Positions 7,972-10,761 of a DNA stretch of 10,761 bases are shown piece after piece (positions within the stretch are counted from its first letter, which is position 1; each line of letters opens with the position of its first letter). The stretch lies in assembly GCA_015494645.1 (NCBI GenBank), contig WGAU01000141.1:1-10761 (forward strand). The letters are read 5' to 3'. The translations under genes were made by a program, and so were the position numbers. The stretch is from Aquificota bacterium (GTDB lineage: Bacteria > Thermosulfidibacterota > Thermosulfidibacteria > Thermosulfidibacterales > Thermosulfidibacteraceae). The notes under the pieces are model-generated. The model did not search any database, was not told where the DNA came from, and saw nothing but the letters and a program-made list of their open reading frames with translations.

Positions 7972-7988
7972 GGCACTTACTGAAAAAA

Positions 7989-8315
7989 CTACCTCGTCAC
8001 AGCCTGCTTTTTTGCCCGATAATACTTCCTGATAGCCTCAAGCACTTCCACGAAGGTGGCTTTTTCAATGCCAAGCTCTGGCACGTCGTAGCGGCCGGGG
8101 ATGTTGAGACGGCGGGCTTGTTGTATATGCCAGTCCATGGTTTCTTGGATGTTCTTATCTCCGTTTAAGATTTCCATCTGGTAAAAGACGCCATCTTCCG
8201 CAAGCTCACACCACAAGCCAAGCTCAACCTCTCGTGTCTGCTTGGGAGAAATGTTTTTGTTTTCTAAAAATAGAGCCTCCCCAATATCTTCCATTTCAAT
8301 GACAAAAGACTTCAC
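7989..8315 (-). CDS. Unknown 108-residue protein, second gene of module copy 1
   Basis: I do not recognise this family. The protein is acidic at the N-terminus (MKSFVIEMEDIGEALFLENK) and basic at the C-terminus (YYRAKKQAVTR), with no signal peptide or membrane segment. The last 34 or so residues, beginning PGRYDVPELGIEKATF, are almost identical to those of the 9054-9383 protein, while the N-terminal two-thirds are not alignable by eye. The GTG start overlaps the stop of the upstream gene by four bases (GTGA) and has a strong GAGGAG site five bases before it. Cas1 follows after 17 bases, so it is probably co-transcribed with the adaptation genes. A CRISPR-related role is suggested by position only. 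Confidence 0.75.
   Translation of the reverse strand: MKSFVIEMEDIGEALFLENKNISPKQTREVELGLWCELAEDGVFYQMEILNGDKNIQETMDWHIQQARRLNIPGRYDVPELGIEKATFVEVLEAIRKYYRAKKQAVTR
8001..8105 (-). repeat. 105-nt near-identical 3' cassette, copy 1
   Basis: This block matches 9066-9170 at 102 of 105 positions without gaps (mismatches at the bases equivalent to 8052, 8092 and 8102). Similarity stops abruptly at both ends. It encodes the C-terminal tail of the 108-residue protein. The sharp edges suggest recent gene conversion or exchange of a 3' module, because the remaining parts of the two genes are strongly diverged. Confidence 0.9.
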
Positions 8316-8839
8316 TTTTTCTCCTCAAATAGAAGTTTATACCTCTTACTGGAAAGTTTAGTTCTTATTGGCATGATTGTAAAGATCTTTCGGCTGTGCT
8401 CTCCCACCACTAAAGCCATCCGTTTCCCTTTCTTTTCCCTTACAAACAGGAAGGCACCATCTACCGTGTCCCAGTAAATCTGGTCGGGATTTTTGAGAAA
8501 TTCTTTGATATCAGAAAGAGTGATTTGCAGAGAAATCCTCTTTTTCTGGAGTGTCTTGGGTATGTGTCTCTCATAGGTGAATTCAGTAATCCACGCTTCG
8601 TTGTTGAGAAGATCTTTTAGGACGGCTTTTACAGTTGTGGTTTCTTCTGATTCCTTCCATTTGGGCACAGTGTCTCCTTCTTTAACTGGTGCTTTGCGGT
8701 TAACTCCGAGGGTTTGCACCAGTTCTAAAGGGTAATACTTCTTCCCCGGGTTCTCTAAGTCCACCTCAGCCAGTCCCAGCCATTTAGCGAGTTCACGTAT
8801 TTCTGTGAGAATACCATACTTTCTTGCTCTTTCCATCAT
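8312..8839 (-). CDS. Unknown 175-residue protein, first gene of module copy 1
   Basis: Not recognised. It is soluble, mixed alpha/beta by appearance, with a central segment NRKAPVKEGDTVPKW followed by EAWITEFTYERHIPKTL, and a C-terminal stretch GAFLFVREKKGKRMALVVG that looks like a beta-hairpin. It is paralogous to the broken gene at 9380-9846 (for example NRKAPVKEGD against DRKAPVKVGD and ERHIP against NKHIP). The ATG at 8839 has a GGAGG site about 12 bases upstream. The same frame stays open for another 30 codons upstream (to a TGA at 8932-8930) without a start codon and reads like protein (PLEGFGADPLESGSFWRL), so the gene may have lost its original N-terminus. The stop overlaps the next gene's start, giving a two-gene coupled module. 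Confidence 0.7.
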   Translation of the reverse strand: MMERARKYGILTEIRELAKWLGLAEVDLENPGKKYYPLELVQTLGVNRKAPVKEGDTVPKWKESEETTTVKAVLKDLLNNEAWITEFTYERHIPKTLQKKRISLQITLSDIKEFLKNPDQIYWDTVDGAFLFVREKKGKRMALVVGEHSRKIFTIMPIRTKLSSKRYKLLFEEKK

Positions 8840-9053
8840 GCCTTGTGTAAGCCTCCAGAAGCTTCCGGACTCTAAGGGATCTGCTCCGAAGCCCTCAAGG
8901 GGTTCTGGGCTTTGAGAAAGTTGTGGGTCTCATTCCGTGAAGATCTACTTTCTCTGATCGCAATCCCTTCCTTTTGAGGGAAGCTTTTCCAAGATCCTTC
9001 CTGCAAAGCTCGAAGTCGTGAACAAATAACGGAGGCTTTGTACCCCCGTCTTT
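8840..9053. other. Gap between the two modules: start-less frame, repeat remnant, hairpins
   Basis: 214 bases without a supported gene. On the minus strand 8929-8840 continues the frame of the 175-residue gene without start codon. Further upstream another minus frame is open from just after the 9054 stop codon through the degenerate repeat (8992-8957) to about 8903, again without convincing start. There are short inverted repeats, such as AAGCCC/GGGCTT around 8890-8914. It looks like decayed coding or array DNA rather than a regulated intergenic region. Confidence 0.4.
8957..8992 (-). repeat. Degenerate CRISPR-like repeat
   Basis: Ungapped comparison with 9877-9912 gives 29 identical bases out of 36. 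The shared core is TCGCAATCCCTTC followed by GAGGGAAG, with the arms TCCCT and AGGGA able to pair. The mismatches concentrate in the loop and at the distal end, as seen in terminal degenerate repeats. No array, no second nearby copy and no regular spacing are present, so a shared regulatory element is the alternative. Confidence 0.4.
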
Positions 9054-9059
9054 TTATTT
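9029..9059 (+). terminator. Possible rho-independent terminator reading on the plus strand
   Basis: ACGGAGG (9029-9035) can pair with CCCCCGT (9043-9049), with one G-T pair, across a seven-base loop; CTTTTTATTT follows on the plus strand. It overlaps the 3' end of the minus-strand gene ending at 9054. On the minus strand the hairpin is followed only by TATTTGTT, so it is weaker in that direction. No plus-strand gene upstream explains it; it could block antisense transcription or be chance. Confidence 0.35.
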
Positions 9060-9383
9060 CACCATAGCCTGCTTTTTTGCCCGATAATACTTCCTGATAG
9101 CCTCAAGCACTTCCACGAAGGTGGCGTTTTCAATGCCAAGCTCTGGCACGTCGTAACGGCCGGGGACGTTGTTTTGCCTCAGGTATCCTATCTCCACTTC
9201 AAGCTCCCTGATGGGATTCTCAAAGAAAGGCCAGCTTACAAAGCCAATCTTTCCGCTTTGAGTTGCATAGAAGTCAATGTAAGGAGCTACATCTTCAAAC
9301 TCCACCTCTTTAAGCTCATCCCTGTTAATTCCCTCTGCCTCAAGGGTGAAGCCAAAAGGCTGTTCTTTAAACTCAAGCTTCAT
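9054..9383 (-). CDS. Unknown 109-residue protein, second gene of module copy 2
   Basis: Not recognised. The N-terminal part (MKLEFKEQPFGFTLEAEG, then ELKEVEFEDVAPYIDFYA) is acidic and looks beta-rich. The C-terminal 34 residues, from VPGRYDVPELGIENATF, are nearly identical to those of the 7989-8315 protein, whereas the N-terminal portions differ. The ATG overlaps the stop of the upstream (now frame-broken) gene in ATGA, the same arrangement as module copy 1. There is no strong ribosome site, so translation probably depended on coupling; since the upstream frame is broken, expression may be reduced. The reading frame itself is intact. Confidence 0.7.
   Translation of the reverse strand: MKLEFKEQPFGFTLEAEGINRDELKEVEFEDVAPYIDFYATQSGKIGFVSWPFFENPIRELEVEIGYLRQNNVPGRYDVPELGIENATFVEVLEAIRKYYRAKKQAMVK
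9066..9170 (-). repeat. 105-nt near-identical 3' cassette, copy 2
   Basis: Partner of 8001-8105 in direct orientation, 1065 bases apart, three mismatches. It ends a few bases before the stop codon on one side and abruptly at the N-terminal side. Direct repeats of this size could also support deletion of the DNA between them. Confidence 0.9.
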
Positions 9384-9846
9384 TCTTTGTCTTCTTTTGT
9401 TTTCTCATACAGTATCATAAACCTTTCTCCTGCCTTTTGGAAGAAGATTTTCTTGTTCTTTGCCGTATAAAGCTTGAGGCTGTCCACTCCAACCACACAG
9501 AAGTAGAGTGTGCTTCCTGGTAACACCCTACACAACCTCTTTGACGTAGTAAACCATGGCAGGATCGCTTTTTTGTGTCCAGAAGCACCCAGTCGGGATC
9601 TTCCAGCACTTTTGGTATATTCTCAAGAATTCTTGAGGCTCTTTGGGGTGTAAGCCCTTGAGGTATGTGTTTATTTAAAGTGAAAGAAGTTGCCCATACC
9701 TCATTGCCTAAAAAGTTCATGTAGATGGCCTCAACAGGCGTGTATTCCTCGGCACCGTCCCATTTGGGAACGAGATCGCCCACTTTTACAGGCGCCTTTC
9801 TGTCTGTGGCTAAAAGTTCTATGAGTTTGTCTGGTAGCGTGCCCAT
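9380..9846 (-). pseudogene. Broken paralog of the 175-residue gene, first gene of module copy 2
   Basis: From the ATG at 9846 the frame is good through DRKAPVKVGDLVPKW and NKHIPQGLTPQR up to WVLLDTK, and then becomes nonsense, ending at 9415. Similarity to the intact paralog continues in a second frame after an A6 run (T-run 9569-9574 on the plus strand): SDPAMVYYVKEVV, up to a TAG (9530-9528). It continues in a third frame as TLYFCVVGVDSLKLYTAKNKK and ERFMILYEKTKEDKE, with a TGA at 9382-9380 overlapping the next start. Two single-base insertions thus explain the break; repaired, it would encode about 154 residues. Compared with the paralog it also lacks roughly the first 20-40 residues, being cut off close to the CRISPR-like repeat. 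Sequence error is an alternative, but the two indels are close together. Confidence 0.7.
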
Positions 9847-9876
9847 TGCTGCAACTTGTAAGTCTTCTCTACGGAA

Positions 9877-9912
9877 GTCGCAATCCCTTCTTTTCGAGGG
9901 AAGGCTTTCAAC
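9877..9912 (-). CRISPR. Solitary 36-nt CRISPR-like repeat
   Basis: On the minus strand it begins GTTGAAAGCC and ends GGGATTGCGAC; length (36), the short central inverted repeat (TCCCT/AGGGA) and the last eight bases ATTGCGAC, which resemble the crRNA 5' tag ATTGAAAC of many type III systems, all fit a CRISPR repeat transcribed toward the cas genes. Only one copy is here, with a degenerate one at 8957-8992. There are no spacers, so this is either the remnant of an array, a collapsed array in the assembly, or a look-alike. The reading-frame break gene begins 31 bases further on. Confidence 0.5.
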
Positions 9913-10030
9913 ACTCTAACACATTAAAAACACAGCGATTTTTCTCCAGTACAAAAAGTGATAACCCCTACCAACTACTCTACGAAAAACTTTATCCCCA
10001 TTTTAGGTTTCCGCTATTTTTCATAACACC
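9913..10030 (-). promoter_or_regulatory. AT-rich divergent intergenic region, possible leader/operon promoter
   Basis: This stretch lies upstream of the CRISPR-like repeat in the minus direction and is richer in A/T than the genes around it, where a CRISPR leader and the promoter of the minus-strand operon are expected. I could not find a convincing -35/-10 pair on the minus strand; a TTTAAT near 9932-9937 has no good -35 partner. The function is therefore inferred from position only. Confidence 0.25.
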
Positions 10031-10060
10031 TTGACATTCAATAAAGAAAGTGTTTACAAT
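10031..10060 (+). promoter_or_regulatory. Sigma70-type promoter of the CARF gene
   Basis: TTGACA (10031-10036) is a perfect -35 box and TACAAT (10055-10060) a near-consensus -10 box, separated by 18 bases. A start site about seven bases after the -10 falls at 10067, exactly on the GTG codon of the CARF gene, so the message would be leaderless. Confidence 0.65.
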
Positions 10061-10066
10061 ATCATT

Positions 10067-10761
10067 GTGGTTACCAAGAAGGAAGCCTTAGAAAAGTGGA
10101 AACAGGCTCGCCGCGAAGATAGAGACAAAATTTACGCAGACATAATTCTTCCCATATTTAAGGAAGAATTCGCCAGCAAACCTCTGGAAGGCTGGCCATA
10201 CGACGAAAAACCAGAAATAGATGCTCTTATTAGCGTTCTTGGTTTTTCGTGGCAACCGCTCGTCCTAATGAGCATATGGATTAATCCCAAATATCTTTTG
10301 GTGATTGGTACTGAAGAGTCTATATCAATAAAAGTAAATGGAAAAACTATTGCGGATCTTGTTTCAGAACTGGCCGGTATTCCCAGAAGCGAAATTGAAC
10401 TGTTCAGATCCGGAGATAACGAATTAGAAATATACAGAAAAGTAAAGGAGTTTGTAACTCGCAAAAATGTAGAACATGGTAAAATTGCTGTTGACCTAAC
10501 AGGTGGCAAGAAGTACATGTCTGCAGTTACCGCCCTTGCAGGATTCCTTACAGGCTGTTTGCTCATGTATGTTGACTACAAAGAATACGACCCTTCACTC
10601 AGAGCTCCTCTGCCTTTTTCAGAATATCCAAAGTTGATACACAATCCTTTAGACATCTTTGGAGATACAGAAAAAGAAAAAATCATCAGCGCGTTTAACT
10701 CTGGTAAGTTTGACTTAGCACACGACCTTGCTAAAGATCTTACAGAAAGGCTGTACGATAC
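10067..10761 (+). CDS. CARF-domain protein, TIGR02710/Csm6-like accessory effector (partial, C-terminus outside window)
   Basis: 231 codons are visible, open to the right edge. The CARF (cyclic-oligoadenylate-binding) domain is shown by GFSWQPLVLMSIWINPKYLLVIGTEES (strand, loop and following strand, near 59-85) and by the family motif VDLTGGKKYMSA (142-153). The segment NPLDIFGDTEKEKIISAFNSGKFDLAHDLA (193-222) matches the pattern that follows the CARF domain in TIGR02710-type proteins. The catalytic C-terminal part, if HEPN-like, lies outside. It is transcribed divergently from the cas operon. GTG at 10067 is the only start that fits the promoter; the frame also extends upstream to a TTG at 10031, but that codon overlaps the -35 box and has no ribosome site. 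Likely role: an effector activated by Cas10-made cyclic oligoadenylate. Confidence 0.82.
   Translation, partial: MVTKKEALEKWKQARREDRDKIYADIILPIFKEEFASKPLEGWPYDEKPEIDALISVLGFSWQPLVLMSIWINPKYLLVIGTEESISIKVNGKTIADLVSELAGIPRSEIELFRSGDNELEIYRKVKEFVTRKNVEHGKIAVDLTGGKKYMSAVTALAGFLTGCLLMYVDYKEYDPSLRAPLPFSEYPKLIHNPLDIFGDTEKEKIISAFNSGKFDLAHDLAKDLTERLYD

Noticed and set aside
7989..8839. Toxin-antitoxin pair
   Set aside because: Small coupled genes suggest it, but neither protein shows a known toxin or antitoxin motif, and the larger protein is first; no basis beyond size and overlap.
8840..9053. Structured non-coding RNA or riboswitch
   Set aside because: Several short inverted repeats exist, but no known RNA core motif was recognised, and part of the stretch reads as protein in frame with the downstream gene.
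9877..9912. A complete CRISPR array
   Set aside because: Only one good repeat and one degenerate copy 920 bases away are present, with genes and not spacers between them.
10132..10566. 144-codon open frame on the minus strand
   Set aside because: It is the complement of the plus-strand CARF gene, which carries the DLTGGKKYMS motif and a promoter; the minus frame has low-complexity Ser/Pro-rich sequence and no ribosome site.

Overview
The window is a nearly complete type III-A (Csm) CRISPR-Cas locus of a bacterium. All cas genes lie on the minus strand in a tightly packed, often overlapping operon, so transcription runs from high to low coordinates. Non-ATG starts are frequent (GTG for cas1 and both cas2 genes, TTG for cas10). 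The operon style, the adaptation genes placed inside the Csm operon and the Csx2-type CARF-HEPN effector resemble loci of thermophilic bacteria. No taxonomic marker is present, so the organism cannot be named from this sequence.

Layout along the minus strand, upstream to downstream. 10066-9913 is an AT-rich divergent intergenic region. 9912-9877 is one 36-nt CRISPR-like repeat. 9846-9054 is an unknown two-gene module whose first gene is frame-broken. 9053-8840 is a gap holding a degenerate copy of the repeat and a start-less reading frame. 8839-7989 is a second, intact copy of the two-gene module. Then follow cas1 (7971-6949), a csx2/TM1812-family CARF-HEPN ribonuclease gene split by a one-base frameshift (6934-5719), two tandem cas2 paralogs (5713-5423 and 5426-5139), cas10/csm1 (5113-2669), csm2, csm3, csm4 and the 5' two-thirds or so of csm5, cut by the window edge at base 1. 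No cas6 is seen in the window.

On the plus strand, starting near 10067 and running off the right edge, is the N-terminal part of a second CARF-domain protein, of the TIGR02710/Csm6-like type. It has its own sigma70-like promoter and a probably leaderless GTG start.

How it should work, from family knowledge: Cas10-Csm2-Csm3-Csm4-Csm5 form the crRNA-guided complex. Csm3 would cut target RNA, the HD domain of Cas10 would cut DNA, and the Cas10 GGDD palm would make cyclic oligoadenylate to activate the CARF effectors. Cas1 and the Cas2 proteins would acquire spacers. The points of most interest are the split csx2 gene, the double cas2, the duplicated unknown two-gene module with a sharply bounded, nearly identical 3' end, and the two array-less CRISPR-like repeats beside those modules.
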